From Bisporella sp. PMI_857 (Eukaryota; Ascomycota; Leotiomycetes; Helotiales; Helotiaceae): a stretch of DNA of 64,000 nt. Of this stretch, positions 32,481 to 45,845 are shown one piece after another. Numbering within the stretch: position 1 is the stretch's first letter; every line of letters begins with the position of its first letter. The notes beneath the pieces are model-generated. The model was not told where the DNA came from, did not search any database, and saw only the letters and a program-made list of their open reading frames with translations. Position numbers and translations under genes: made by a program. The DNA is taken from NCBI GenBank assembly GCA_021307315.1, contig JAJSPD010000034.1, positions 248,001 to 312,000 of the forward strand, read 5' to 3'.

Positions 32481-35400
32481 ATGGAGTCGCCGGCGGCCGA
32501 TTATTTGGACTCACCCATGGATGGAGACGACGCAGCATATCCGTGCAAAGGCTGCGGAGATGTAAGTCCATCAGTGCGTGCGGCGATTGCACTCCGTTCT
32601 AACCAAAGTCGATAGATACTAGAGGAGGGCAAAGCTTTCGAACTTGGTATGTGTTTCATTACAAAGGATCACGATTCGATGTCCAGCCTTTTCCCAGAAA
32701 ATGTCAACATACTTCATTTTGATACCCCGTTGGTCTGGAAGAATCATAGGCTAGACGGGTTTGCATGACAGAAAGGCTAACAATACATAGCTGGCAATAG
32801 ATGGCATCTAAACTGTTTTCGATGTAATACTTGCGGAACGTTACTCGACTCAGATGCGAACCTCCTACTCCTCGGCGATGGATCCCTCATCTGCAACAAT
32901 TGTACATATAGCTGCAGTGCTTGTGGTAACAAGATTGAAGACCTTGCTATCTTAACAGGTGATCAAGCATTTTGCGCAACGTGTTTCCGATGTAGGAATT
33001 GCAAGCGGAAGATCGAAAATTTAAGATATGCTCGAACATCACAAGGAATATTTTGCATGAGCTGTCATGAGTCTTTGATGGCTCGGAGAAGGAAAAAATC
33101 AAGGGCCGCAGCGAATGCCAAACTAAAAAAAGATGACCAGTCGCCAATGCTGGTAGATAAGTCCTTGCCAGCACTTCCTCCGAATGCTGTTCTGCAGAGT
33201 GCCTTTTCACCAGATCACCCTCCATCAGTGGATACCGATACTCCAACGGAGCTATCTCCTCGACCCCGACAGACCCAGACAAACGATTCATCCTCGAGAA
33301 GTAGTTCGAGGAGACCACGCGAGTCTCCTGAGCGAGATCCATCCTTGACTGAAGGTCAGTCCAAAGATGGCTTGACTTTACCAACTACCACTTACAGGAA
33401 CAATCGACATTCACAAATTTCTCAAGTTTCTGATGTTAATGGTGTAGATGGGGAAAGCTTTTTCATCCCCCTTGCCTTGGATCCAAGCCCGGCGCCTTCC
33501 ATAACTCCGAGGTCGACGTCTGAGACATGGGTCGATCCTTCGAAGAAAAATAAGGAGAATAAGGCACCTGAGAAGGATTACTTTGGTAGCAAGTCACAGC
33601 CCAGAACCGAGCCAAAGTCCCGGGAGCCAAGCTCATCCTCATCAACGCCACATATTGCATTTCAAGACAAGGGGCGACAGCCTTCGGAAGCAGAGACCGC
33701 ACAGATCAAGGAAAGTATACGGAAGGCACAAGCTGGAGGGAAGTCGACCCCGAAGTCCGCATCAGCTGTGACGAACGATGATACTCGTGTACAGCATGCT
33801 AACCCGCCTACGAACGGGAATAAGAGCCAAGGGTCTAGCGAGAAGTTCAGATTGGGAGATGTACCCAAAGGAAAGAGGGCTGGAACCTCGAGGGACGAGT
33901 CTACTGATAGAGCTACTAGCGACACATCAAGGTCAAACTCTGGTGGTTATCACTCCACCAGTTATATACCTCCACGCAAGGATGCGCCAGCCCCCATACA
34001 GCGATCAGAGTCGCCAAAACCATTGCTAGGAGCAGATAAGATAACATCTCGTTCTTCACAGGATTCAAGAATACGGGATGACGACAGGCCGTCCTTCGAA
34101 TCGACCACATCGCAGCCACCTACCAGGAATGATTCTGGTGGCGCGACCAAGTCAATACCTCGCAAAGAGGTTGGAACCGCAATCAATAAGAGTACCACGA
34201 TGAGTTCGATAAGCTCTTCATCGCCAGACACATCGTACTCCTCGGCTTCTTCTTCCGATACGCCAGCGCTCACCCCTACTGTCAATGGCAAGACAATATC
34301 TGCACCCTTACACCAAATGCCGCTGAGTGAAGATATGGCTCCCCCTCTTCGTGCTCCTACACGTCCGGCTGGCCCCCAACAGCAGCTTAGCGACTCATAT
34401 ATGGCCCCAAGGGCTGCACCTCCCAGACCAACAATCAACTCGCATGTCACTCAGCCAGCACCTGGTCCTTACTACCCACAGGAATCACCTTCAGGAAATG
34501 GACCACCTATCTCTCCCAAACTACCGAGATGGAGCGCCGGTGGAGATTTCACAATGGATGAAGATATGGCACGGATTTTGGGCAACACAGATGAAAGCTC
34601 GCAATCTATTTTACGGCGCGTGTCAAATGCCGTGCGCCATGGGAGGACTGCGAGCGAATCAAGCACTGTAGCTCGCCAGGCAGGCCATGGCCGTAGTGTA
34701 AGTGAAACAACAGCTCGCACTGCACAGTCACCACGTTGGCCGAAGACCCCAATTGTAGAAGATTCGAATATTTCAGCTCGAGACATCAGCAGCCCGATAT
34801 CTATACATTCTCCATCATCAGGCGATGACCCGGCTTTGCTTCGCAGGCAACTTCGAAACTCTGAACAAAGAGTCGCTGAGCTTGAACGCCAGTTTTCAAG
34901 CGAGAAGGATCTCAAGACTTTGAACAAGAAATTGATAGAGCGAAGAAAGACTGTCTCACTCCTAGACTCGCAAACCGAGATCATGATTCGACAGATCGAG
35001 GTGCTGGCCGGTTACGTAGAGAGGGCGAAGGATTCTAAGCAACCGATGAACGTCGCGGATCTGGAAGATTCTGCCGTCAAGGAATTCTTGCAGAAGATAG
35101 AGCGACTTAAACAAGGAATGACTGCTGAAATAGAGACATTATTTGACACCCGAAATGAGCTTCTTGAGGAGAAGAATCGAGTTATGGCCGACCGGGATCG
35201 TGCATTGATTGAGTTTGAGCAACTGTCATCAAAGAACGCACAACTAGCAGATATGAATAACGATCTGACTCACCAGATTCAGGAGCGATTCAAAGCACAA
35301 AGTGGAAACACGGTGGAGAGTCCAAGACCTCCTTTGAATGGGTTAGGTATTTATACTCATCACAGTAAGGATAAATCTAGTGCATCTATTCAAATGGATG

Positions 35401-36545
35401 ATGCCAGCCTCCGTACATCTAATAGCACGACTGCATTTGGATCTGTATCCGTCGGTAGCTATCCACAGTCAATGGATCAAGATTCTGCAATGGACCCTGC
35501 CACTGTGCTATCAGCTCCACATGTCGTCAATATCCGCAAAGGACAGGCGAAAAAGTTCTGGAAGAAGGGAGGGCAAACTGTTGCCAAGAATGTCACTAAA
35601 GGCTTCAAGGGTGCTTTTGCATCTGTACAACAAGAACGCAATCCACAGTGGCAGGGGCAGACTGGAGATAGCATTGGCATGCCATACAATATGACTATGG
35701 CACCAGTTGAAGCTCCAGCAGGAGCGCAATCAGGAAGCTTACCTCGGTCCGCTACATCTGATCCACGAACTGGAGGAGGATTTGGTCTATTCAAGAAATC
35801 GAACACTATGCCAAAATCCACTTCGAACGGAAATATGCCAGCTGCTGAGAAGCCATCTACACTCTTCGGCTCTGATCTAGTAGAGAGAGCTGATTTCGAG
35901 AACAGCCATATCCCCAGTGTGATTATCAAGTGCATCGAGGCGGTTGAGCTTCGTGGCATGGATACAGAGGGAATTTACCGAAAGACCGGCGGCAGTGGCC
36001 AAGTTAAACAGATTCAGGAAGGCTTTGACAAAGACCAAGATTTTGACATTTCGGATCCTGAAATAGACATTACGGCTGTCACAAGCGTCTTGAAGCAGTA
36101 CTTCAGGAAGTTACCAAACCCACTACTAACATTTGATGTATATGATCGTGTTCTCGAATCAACTTGTGAGTTCTGCCTTCCAATAGCCGTCCGACCTGTG
36201 CTAATATATGTTTAGCTGTGGAGAATAAGAGGGAACGATGTGCTCATCTTCGGAAAACTTTCAACATGTTACCATCCAGGCATCGCGATTGTTTGGAATT
36301 CTTGGTTTTCCATCTTGTTCGTGTGGCAGACAGACAGAAAGAGAACCTCGTAAGCCTCTTGTTGAACCCTTTTTAATGAAATTTCCTGACATGTGTAGAT
36401 GACACCAAAGAATCTCGCCGTGGTTTTTGCGCCTACCATTATGCGCGATACTAGCCTAGAGCGCGAAATGAGCGACATGCACGCCAAGAACAATGCCATC
36501 GAGTTCGTCATTGAGAATAGTGATGAGATATTCGGTGAAGCATAA
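32481..36545 (+). CDS. LIM domain RhoGAP (Rga1/Rga2-like)
   Basis: Rho/Cdc42 GTPase-activating protein acting in polarity and septation. Five exons, 32481-32561, 32616-32646, 32791-36165, 36216-36349 and 36399-36545; 1255 residues. Two LIM zinc-binding domains lie in the first ~130 residues: CKGCGD...HLNCFRCNTCG...CNNC and CSACGN...CATCFRCRNCK...CMSC. A very long Ser/Pro-rich disordered region follows, then a coiled coil (about 715-870) and a RhoGAP domain (about 1064-1250). The catalytic arginine finger is R1101 in GIYRKTGGSG, and the QYFRKLPNPLL and NLAVVFAPTIM signatures are intact. The first two exons (81 and 31 nt) were found by the LIM Cys pattern and clean GT-AG borders; they are short enough to be missed by ORF callers. 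Confidence 0.92.
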
Positions 36546-37667
36546 ATCATAATTTCCACTTACGATTCCCAAAACTGTATTTTATCTTCATCCTAGTCGA
36601 AAATTCGGCAGGCGTTACGACTGACGCACTTGTTACTTGGATTCAGCGAATTGAGCTTACAGAGTGATACGGCGTTTGTTTCCGGGTCTCTGCTTTTCTG
36701 ACGCGAGAAACTCGTTAAATTGATATCCCAATTTCATTTTCAGCGAGAGGAGTTGGCAGGCATGTAGGCGGGTGAAGGTGCTTCGCTTCGATATACTTTC
36801 ATGGCTGGGGAGGAGCGATTTGCGGCCTGGAGATGGAAATAGGCGAAATCTTTGAACTTATCATCATTGTAGTCAATACTTTTACCAATGACAAACGAAT
36901 GAATGCCTTCCTCGACAGAGTCACTTGTCGTCTATCGTGCAGTTATTGGGAGTTCTGGGTTTGCCCTAGGACTTTCGTTCTTCTCTCCATGCAATATATT
37001 TCTTGAGCAGTGCTTCCTACTAGAATGTCATCTGTAGCCCGATGATCACAAGGTTTCAGACTTCGGCTACTCGTCTTTTCTCATACTCCGTCATTTAGAA
37101 ATATATTGCCACTGACTATAGCTGAACGTATGAACATCATTTACAGACTCTAAACCGAGGGTTTTGTTGCACATCGAATATTATACTTTTCCGACAAGCT
37201 CAAAGCTAAGTTCCTAGACTATAGCAAAGATACATGATTACCTTTGTTGCACATCGTTATTTAAGTTTAATAAATATTTTTAGTATGGAGAAAAAGCTTA
37301 TTCGCTTCGTGTATACGTGTACACACCGCTCTTTTGACTTTTGGGTTGATGGAAAGCATATGTCATTTTGCTCGAGTCATTTGATCATCTTAAAGGATGG
37401 GGTGGGTTTGCCACACGCGTGATCCCATCAGAACTTTCATACCAGGAAAGCCTGCTGGAAACTATATCTGGGTTAAGGATTTTTGTATTCACTGGTTTGA
37501 ATCTGAGAATGATTCTACATTCAAAGTTTTTTGGGGGAGGGAAATAAAGTTGGCAAGTGTTTAAAATAATATATATACTCAGCTGTGTTGCAGTACAAAA
37601 CTCCGTCCTCATTGCAGATACTCTTAAGCTCCCAAACGCAACTTAGAAAAGCAAATCTAACCAGAGT
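36546..37667. other. 3'-to-3' spacer, no gene seen
   Basis: 1.1 kb, AT-rich, between the convergent RhoGAP and HExxH/SAP-like gene stop codons. Only ORFs of about 60 codons. No inverted repeats noticed. Confidence 0.45.
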
Positions 37668-40600
37668 CTACGCCCCAACAGGCCGGTTATTCTTAAATCT
37701 ATAAGACCCGTTGATGTCATAGAAGATGTCGCCCATGGCACTCGTCCATGTAGACGACAACAATCCCCTTTGTCTCTTCCTTTCACGCATCAGCTTTCTA
37801 GCCTCCGCATCCACCGGATCAGCCGCGCTCAGCTCCTCCTCTTGGTAATCCTCTACCAACTCCAACATCTCAAAAGCGCCTCTCTTTCTGCCGGGGATCA
37901 GCCCATCACCTGGCACGTTCGGGATGGCCCTCAACTTCTTGCCCCGCGCGCTCGTCTGGATGAAGAGCTCCGCGAATGTCTGCCTTGCGGTCCCGTTCTT
38001 GATGTCGTTTTGCCGCGCTTCCCATTGCTCCTCTGCCGTAGGGTGAGGTGCCGAGACGTACCGCGGTATGCGAGCCTGCCAGTCAAGCTGCGGAGCGCTG
38101 CTAGTCGTGGCGTCGACAGCTCGACCCTGCGCACTTCCACGGCCACTCTGCGGCTTCGTGCTAACTTTCAAGCGGAGCCTCGTCCAATCTCTGCCCTCGT
38201 ATTCGGCGAGAGAATCTTTGTCCTTCAGAACCTCGCTCTCTCTGGGCTCGAAGAAGAGGGCCATCGACGTGTCTGGGCCGAAGTTGCCTGCGATGAAGAG
38301 CGCGGATTTCAGGGCTTCGACCGTGCTTTGCCCGAGCACCGTGTGGAAGATGTAGGTCTCGAATCCGGAGGGGTCTTTTCGGTGTGTCTGCTCGCAACGC
38401 ACTGGGATGTCTTTCCCGGCCGTGATTTGAGCCTCTGCGTCCTGGAACCGTCGGGCGCGGGTGATGAGTGCTTTGCGGGTTCCCCAAGACGGTAGACCGC
38501 GCTCCTTAAGATAGGTTTTAAGGATTTCTTGTGGCATATAATCTGAACCTGGTATTTTATTCAGCGCTTTGTTGATTTCGGCATCTCCCTTATAACGCTT
38601 TGTGGCTTGTTGGAGTTCGATTCTCATTCTGTTTTCAACATCTGCCCTTAGCTTATGTATGTCACCGCTCCTCAGCCCTCCATGGCTATTTAGGTATTCG
38701 CGCAAGGCGCTGATATCCCACCCAGGAAGAATTGCTAAGTGGTGGAGTCTGAGTAATTGTAAATGGTCGTCAACGTGTGTCTCGTTCTGGAGCTCTTGTA
38801 GCTTGATCCGAATGAGAAATTCGCTGATCCGGATTCCAATAATGGCATCATCAATGTTTCCATAATTGAGTTGACTGTTCAGCCAGAAATCACCATCCTG
38901 CAATTGGTCATATCCTTCTAGGCCTCGGTCGGTGCAGAATTGGTGGGCTTGCAACCGGGTAAGGAAGGATATAGAATGTAAGGAGGTGCTGGCAACATAA
39001 CTCTTAATAGAAGCGTTATCCGGAATATCTCCGTCGCCGGAAGAGCCTCTCTGTATCCGCAGTCTTGGACGCTCGTATTGTGCGCCGTCAATGTCCTCCC
39101 ACCGCCGTTTCCCTTGAGTGATTGGGGACGAGTCAAAAAGATAGCGCACCTCGATGCGGGTGGTAGGTGTATCGTTTAGCTGTGTTGCGATTTCCATATC
39201 ACCTTCAAGCATACCGTCATTAAGATTCATATCGTAAGAGATACCACTTATTAGCTCGCCAGAATTATGTCCTGGAAGATAAGTTCCATTAGCAAGAGCA
39301 TTCAAACGGCGATATTGTTCGAATGTGAGGGCATCTTCGTATGGCATCTGAGGAGGCAAAGGTCGAGCAAGCTCTTCTTCGTATGCAAGCTCTTCTTTTG
39401 TGAGGCCGTTCACAGGATCTCCTTCCCTTTGCCCAAAAATCCTGAAATGAGGATCCTTCCATTCCAATCGGCCTAAATCCTTGTTCCATCTGAAATTCGG
39501 CACCCTCGACGTTGCTATGTTCGGATTGTTATTGGCCACAATCGCCCTAAGACTGGCTCTAGCTCTTGATGGGAACCCAGCCTTGCTGGATGGGAGAAAG
39601 TCAGTAAAATTATGTCAAAATACCCGTGAAAAGAAATGGTTTCGAGGATTATGGAGCTCACTATTCTTGAACATAGTGGGAGAAAATTGGACGTGAACTA
39701 TGTCCCATTGGCATCTATGATATGAGAAGAACCTAAGGCGGTCGAAAAAATCATGTAAACTTACGTTGGGTGAAGATTCTGCCAGAAATCCGCCTTAAGG
39801 AATTGCTCAACGTACTCCATATGAATAGAATACAAGATCTTATACAACGGCCGTTTCTTCAAGTCCACGGTATATACTGGTTCCCAATATAAATGCGAGC
39901 TGAAGTCCATCTTAGTTGAGCCATGTAGCCTCTCGGCATTGGGATGATAACCTCCAAATATCCAGCTGATGAGAGAAGATCCCAATTCCGCCGTACAATC
40001 CTTCTCAACATATGGCTCACGAAGGTCAGGTGCATGGGCAGATCTGAAATCCTGGTGGACTATGGCATGGCCAATCTCGTGCACCAGGGAGATCGCCGCC
40101 ATGAAAGTCGCTCGTGTATGTATTTCCGAGCCTGTCGGTGAGTTTCGAAGTGCCGTAGCATACTCTCCGGCAAGACCAAGAACAAGTGGCCGCCGCTTCA
40201 GCCCATTCTCGTGGTGCTTTTGATCAGACTGTAGAATTTCATCAAACGTATGTGGTTGCCATGGCCGATCTGTATCAACCAATCTTGTAACTCCAAGCCA
40301 ATGCTTAGCTGGATACTTTGGATAAGCCTCTGAGTACATCCGGTAGTTCAACTCCCACCGAATTGACTGTGCAACCACATCGAGCTCAGTCCTCGCAGCC
40401 CTTAGTTGCCCACCTGTTACCGTGGGTTTCAAATTAATAACTTCAGGGAATTCACCGCTGGGAATATTATCGAAAATTTGACTTGTGGGCAAGAAATTGG
40501 CAATATATGGCATGGCGACTAGTATGAGATTCGACGCAAGTCGTAGACTGGGAATAAGAGCTTCATACTCAGCCTCTGAGATATTATTGAAGTTCCATCG

Positions 40601-40790
40601 CTCACGATCGAATAGAGGGCTGATATTGTTTTCGAGGTCAGGTACCCCGGTTGGGCCTACGTCTGTTATTTATTAGTGACTATTCGCTACTTATAGTGCA
40701 TTGCAAACCTATTGCCCCAGCTAACAACAGCTCTTGATAATCCCAATGCTTTCGGCCACAATCATCAACGAAAGCAGGCTGGGTTGACAT
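37668..40790 (-). CDS. HExxH metallopeptidase-like protein with SAP-like C-terminal motifs (unknown function)
   Basis: Unrecognised protein, assembled from exons 40790-40709, 40662-39765 and 39585-37668 (introns 46 and 179 bp); 965 residues. The N-terminal half contains VHEIGHAIVHQDF (HExxH at 222-226) and, 27 residues on, ELG with E253 as a possible third zinc ligand, a gluzincin-like arrangement also seen in ImmA/IrrE proteins. The C-terminal half has two SAP-like helix pairs, near 616-647 and 678-709 (LKTYLKERGLPSWGTRKAL). The tail is Lys/Arg-rich. The C-terminal ORF has no upstream in-frame ATG of its own. A GTAAGT donor ends the first ORF, and an ACTGAC-plus-CCAG acceptor keeps frame, so one gene is better supported than two. 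The first intron's donor (GTTTGC) is weak. Nuclear function is only a guess. Confidence 0.68.
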
Positions 40791-42049
40791 GTTGAAAACT
40801 TTCTTGTTCCGCGATTACAATTGGGGTCAGATATGAGACTACCTTGAATCAACCTTCAGAGAAATGTTTTGACTGATCACTGATTAAAGAAAACGGTATT
40901 GTGTGGACAATGGCCGAGCTCCGCCTTCAGAATTTAACACTCCGAAAGCGGCCATAATCAACAAAAGAAAATGGATCGAAATGCCTGTATACGAAAGCCA
41001 TCATTCGTGTTGTGCTACATCGATTGAAGCTAGGCAAAGGCTGAATTGAAGATGGTTTCTATGAGCTATCACCACTGATCGCCCAACAGTTTTTACCGTG
41101 CAATATAAATTGATGTGAAAGTCGTACGAGTCCGAGGACTATCTTGATATGCGCTTCAAACACTTCGAATCAATCAATTCAAGATATAACGGCAAACAGC
41201 CGAAGACAAAGAAACAAAGACAAAAATATAAAATTGAAGGAAGCCATATAAAGGGACGGGAAAAATATGCAATAGAAGCAAGAACAATAGACATTTGAAA
41301 ACTCCCCCTATACTGATGACGGGTACACGGTATCGTAAAGGCCGTTCAGACTTGATGGGTATAATGCGAATATTGGTCTTGCAACAGTATATGGTTACTG
41401 GAGGACCAACCAATAAGCAATCCGCAACATGAATCCATACTTGGTTAATAATGTCCATCCTTAACGAATCTCGCGACTACGACTGTCGACAAGTTGTATG
41501 GAGATCAGGATGGCATAATAAACTTATGATTTTATGTTGGCGACTACATATTTTGTTATGCAAGCATAATGAGTTTTTGTGCATTCATAAAACCTATTTC
41601 AGCCAATCCTGTGCCATGGCTCTCGTAGGCAACCGTTATCCGACCCTGACGGAAGCTCCCTTACCCGCCGCTATGGTACCGAATAAATATGGAGAACTCG
41701 GCTGTCGGCATCTTTTTTTGGTAATTTCTATTGGATTACGAGTATGATGAGCGAGTCGTTATATAACGGTTTTGCCTATTTAGGAGCACTTGCCTTTCCT
41801 TTCGTCTCCCCCATGTTTATTTGTCATCCCTTTCCATTTTCTTAATTCATAATTCTCCTTTATTGCTGAATTGCACCGTGAACAGAAGCTGCAGTAATGA
41901 GTGCATACTAGATCAAATCCACTTAGATACAAATCTGTGGATTTCCTTTATTTTAAAGTACATTTTTCATATCTACTATTACACGGAGTCTGCAGACTCG
42001 CAAAAGCGCTGCAGTGATTGGCAGAATATTTGTATTCATCATCTCGAGG
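40791..42049. promoter_or_regulatory. divergent upstream region of the HExxH/SAP-like gene and an MFS transporter
   Basis: 1.26 kb between divergent start codons. AT-rich, short ORFs only, no repeat noticed. Presumed promoters of both genes. Confidence 0.35.
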
Positions 42050-44048
42050 ATGGTTTTAACTCTGGACAACGAGAAGGCCGAGGTTGGAACGACTGGTACC
42101 GCATCGACAGCTTGTGCGTCTGATAGCGACAGAATTGAGTCGTATAAAGCCGATGAGGGTGCTATAGGATCCCCGGACTCAGATCATGAAGAAGTTGAAC
42201 AGATGGATATTGGACATATAAAGGACCTTGAACGACAACATGTACGTACTATGACTACAATGGATCTTCGAATCTTGGCTGATGTTGTATATATTAGACC
42301 TTGGCATCAATTAAGGCTGGACCACGCAAGTCCTTAGACGGAAACTCTATTAAACGAACGGCAACACGATCTAGCACAAGAAGCAAGTTATCAAAAGCAG
42401 TGACAAACCTTACAAGACGGAGTACAAGGAAAGGGCTCGAACCTATAAAGATTCCTCTTTCAGATTTGGACAATGGAATCGTGGGATGGGACTCACAGAC
42501 TGATCCGATGAACCCTCTGAACTTCCCAAACTCACGCAAGTGGCTACTCCTGGGACTTCTTTCTGCCATCACATTTATATCACCCCTCGCTTCTTCTATG
42601 TTCGCACCAGCAGTCAGCTTTATGAACGAAACATTCGACAATACTTCTACCATACTATCATCGCTATCCGTCAGTATTTTTATTTTGGGATATGCGGTTG
42701 GTCCACTGTTTCTGGCGCCGCTCTCGGAAATCTATGGTCGAAGGTATGTTCTTACCGCCGCAAATGTGTTCTTCTGTGTTTGGCAGATCGGCTGCGCTCT
42801 TGCCCCAAGTTTGAACTCGCTCATTGTGTTTCGGTTTCTTGCTGGTATTGGTGGTTCTGGGTGTTTGACCATTGGTGGAGGAGTCATTGCGGACTGCTTC
42901 CACCCCGATCGTCGTGGACTAGTAAGTTTTTTTTAGGTTTTTTTTACGAACCAATCCCTGAAGACCTACGCGCAACTTGTACTGTTGGTTTAAATTATCT
43001 ATAAAGTTTCAAGTATGTGAGAAGTGTATGTCTCATAAGATCCGCTTCTGTTTCTGCGGCTTCCTGAATTATAAGCTGACCGAGCTGGTGTTTATAGGCG
43101 ACTTCGGTTTACAGCGTAGGTCCCCTGTTCGGTCCTGTCGTCGGTCCAATTTGTGGCGGCTTTATAGGGCAGCGAATAGGATGGCGCTGGGTCTTCTGGC
43201 TGCTACTGATCTCAGGTTCGGTAATCACAATAGGGATTGAATGTTTAACAACGGAAACAAACCCTCGTGTTCTGATACAAAGGAAGGTCAAACGTCTTCA
43301 AAAAGAGCTTAATCGTCCTGAGTTACGTAGCGTCTACGACAGTCCAGATGGGCACAACTCTTCATCGGCGATTCTGCTTCATGGTTTCCTACGACCGTTA
43401 AAGATGCTCTTCCTCTCGCCAATCGTATTTCTGCTGTCCCTCTATCTGGCTGTGGTTTATGGCCTTCTCTACCTTTTGTTCACGACTATACCCGATGTCC
43501 TCATCAACAAGTACAGATTTCAGCCTGAGATGTGCGGTTTGGCATATATCGGCATCGGGGTAGGCACTTTTGTTGGACTCATCTGTGTGGCCAAAATCTC
43601 AGATCCGACAGTTGTAAGGATGACAAGGGCCAACAACGGCATTTTTGAGCCTGAGATGCGCCTTCCTGCCTGCATATTCTTCGCATTTTGGATACCTATC
43701 ACCTTCTTCTGGTACGGATGGACTACGCACTACGAAGTCCATTGGATAGTACCAATCATAGGACTCGCTCCTTTCGGATTTGGAATGATGGGCATTTTCA
43801 TCCCTATTCAGACCTATATCATCGATTCTTTTCCGAGCTTCGCTGCCAGTGGCGTCGCTGCTCTTACTGTTTCTAGATCTTTATTCGGTGCATTCTTACC
43901 TTTAGCTGGGCCGTCAATGTACTCAGCTATGGGACTTGGATGGGGGAACAGTGTTCTGGGCTTTGTTGCCATCGGACTGATACCTGCTCCTCTGCTGATT
44001 TTCAAGTTTGGGGGTAGGATCAGGAAGCATCACCCTATCAAATTGTAA
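42050..44048 (+). CDS. MFS drug:H+ antiporter (DHA1-like efflux transporter)
   Basis: Plasma-membrane drug or metabolite exporter of the fungal DHA1 group. Exons 42050-42241, 42298-42921 and 43098-44048; 588 residues with 12 predicted helices. A hydrophilic ~140-residue N-terminus (acidic, then Arg/Ser-rich) precedes the pre-TM1 DPMNPLNFP motif. Between TM2 and TM3 is LFLAPLSEIYGRR (motif A form), then GSGCLTIGGGVIADCFHPDRRG. Intron 2 is 176 bp; its join RGL-ATSVYSVGPLFGP restores the TM5 motif C region. The start chosen is the only ATG before TM1 in frame with a normal intron. The substrate cannot be told. Confidence 0.9.
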
Positions 44049-45845
44049 TGTCACACTCGTTCTTTTTTATTTTTATAGCATTTTGGGTGTTTGGTTGCAT
44101 AGCATGGTATAGATGGCGCTTATGGGAGATATCAGATGCCTCAATGGCTCAGAAGACATGTAGATAGTGGAGATATGTCATATATCAGATAGTGTATAGC
44201 TAGAGCAAGGTATTTGCCTCTCAGATCGCGGTAGATTTTACGTTTAGAGAAGTACTGAGGGGATCGCTTTATGAATGACCAACGAGGCGTCGCCTCACAG
44301 CAGGATCTGTGTATACTCCTCCAAGAAGACCTCGTACATGTGTAATTGCAGGCTTGTTCCTTGGAAGGATCGGGCCACGTTTCTCCAGTTATTACTCTCT
44401 TAAAGTCGGCGAACTAAGCGGTCTACATTCAGCTCTGCTGCTCCTCCTTCTGCCGCCCGTAACTCGAAATTAAGTTCTGAATGTATACACTATAGTATAG
44501 AAATGTATGATAAATCTTAGCAGCAAGCGAGGCGATCAGAGTGGGGTGCAGAGGTTGAAAGGTTGAATCCACGCTTCCTCCTTATCTGGTGCCTCAACTG
44601 CTGTATCTCCCGCATATTTCATTTTTGATTTTAAGACTGCTCGAAAATCCCCGAGCATTCCGCCCCATTCCCAATGGGCTTAGAGCCTGGAGGATAAAAT
44701 AACCTATCACCACCAGATGAAGATTGTGAAATACGCCCCTTGAATCAGTACTGGGTCCAAACAACGCGACCAGCCTAGCCCGTCGAGGGCCCTATATCTA
44801 CAAATGATCCGACTCCAAGAAGCTATGCCATTAGATCTTCAACATCAGGCAGCTAATATTCATAACATTTTTCAACCCTATCGAGTGTCCGAAGCAGCGG
44901 AAAGGATGTCAGACCTACCCCAGAACAGCAACTCCCCGGTTGTTATCAAGAAGACAAACAACTCGGTTCCTCATACCGTATCCCGAGAGCTCCGAAGGGA
45001 ATACCTTGTATTGATAGCATGAAATATTCCGCCCGATGGTGCTTCGCCCACACCCGCCCAAGTTCCCCATCTGCTCCTTTCGTTTCTCAATTGAGAATCT
45101 CCAAATCCTAATTGCAGACCACTTCGACTCAACCACGAGCCATTGAGGAGAGAAAATGATGCACGTAATTTCTTCTCCAACTTTTTAGCAGTTAATTTTT
45201 GGGGCTATTTTAATGATTTTCATCTTATGAATGGCTACCAATATAAACATAGTATAAGCAGCGTAATTACAACCACCGAATTCGGATAGTTTAATCTGAT
45301 AACAAGTACACCAGCAACGCTGCGCGATACTCAACTCCGGACCCTTTTTTTGTTAGTTGTCAACATCAGCTTACAAATCTTCATCCTTAATATATCTTTG
45401 TTTACTTTTTTTTGGGCGTGTCATCAATCTATTGGTCAACCTATACCTCCTGAATTAAGCGAACTCCCTGATACTACTTACTTCATTCCCAATCTCGCTC
45501 AGGAAAAGAAGGTCCCGTGGTTTCACAGCAACGAACGCTTTCTTGTATGGAATATTCCTCACGGCTAGAGTGAATGTGCAAGAATCATGTCCATATCATA
45601 TATTAAACATAAACATAAATGACAAATTACTTTTACTTAGGTTTGGCTATGCATAGAAGTTACCGTACTGCAAACACCTATTTACTATGTCCAGATATAC
45701 ATAAATCATATACAAACCAGCGCCCGCTAAAACGCTCATTAAAACGCCGTTGAATGCTAAACGCCAACTCCTTGCTGCCGCTAACCAATGCTTCAATAAC
45801 GCCTTTCATAACGTTTTCATAACGCTTTTCATCACCGCCAAATTC
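44049..45845. other. 3'-to-3' spacer between two MFS transporter genes
   Basis: 1.8 kb with no supported gene. Small ORFs (60-75 codons) only. The end at 45727-45838 holds a loose repeat of AACGC/AACGTT and TTTTCAT units, next to the stop codon of the second transporter. Presumed 3' UTRs and spacer. Confidence 0.45.
45727..45838. repeat. degenerate AACG(C/T) / TTTCATAACG repeat
   Basis: The hexamer AAACGC/AACGCC recurs several times, and the unit TTTCATAACG is present twice in a row (about 45801-45824) with a further partial copy. It sits in the presumed 3' UTR of the minus-strand MFS gene. Confidence 0.55.

Noticed and set aside
37770..38495. 241-codon plus-strand ORF opposite the HExxH/SAP-like gene
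   Set aside because: Antisense shadow; Arg/Leu-rich with no recognisable domain.
39761..40513. Separate small gene for the HExxH ORF ending at 39761
   Set aside because: Its last codons overlap a GTAAGT donor, and splicing joins it in frame to the downstream ORF, which lacks its own ATG. One gene is more likely.
44545..44575. B-box-like ggttgaatcc as part of a tRNA
   Set aside because: Lacks the invariant C and an upstream A box at a suitable distance.
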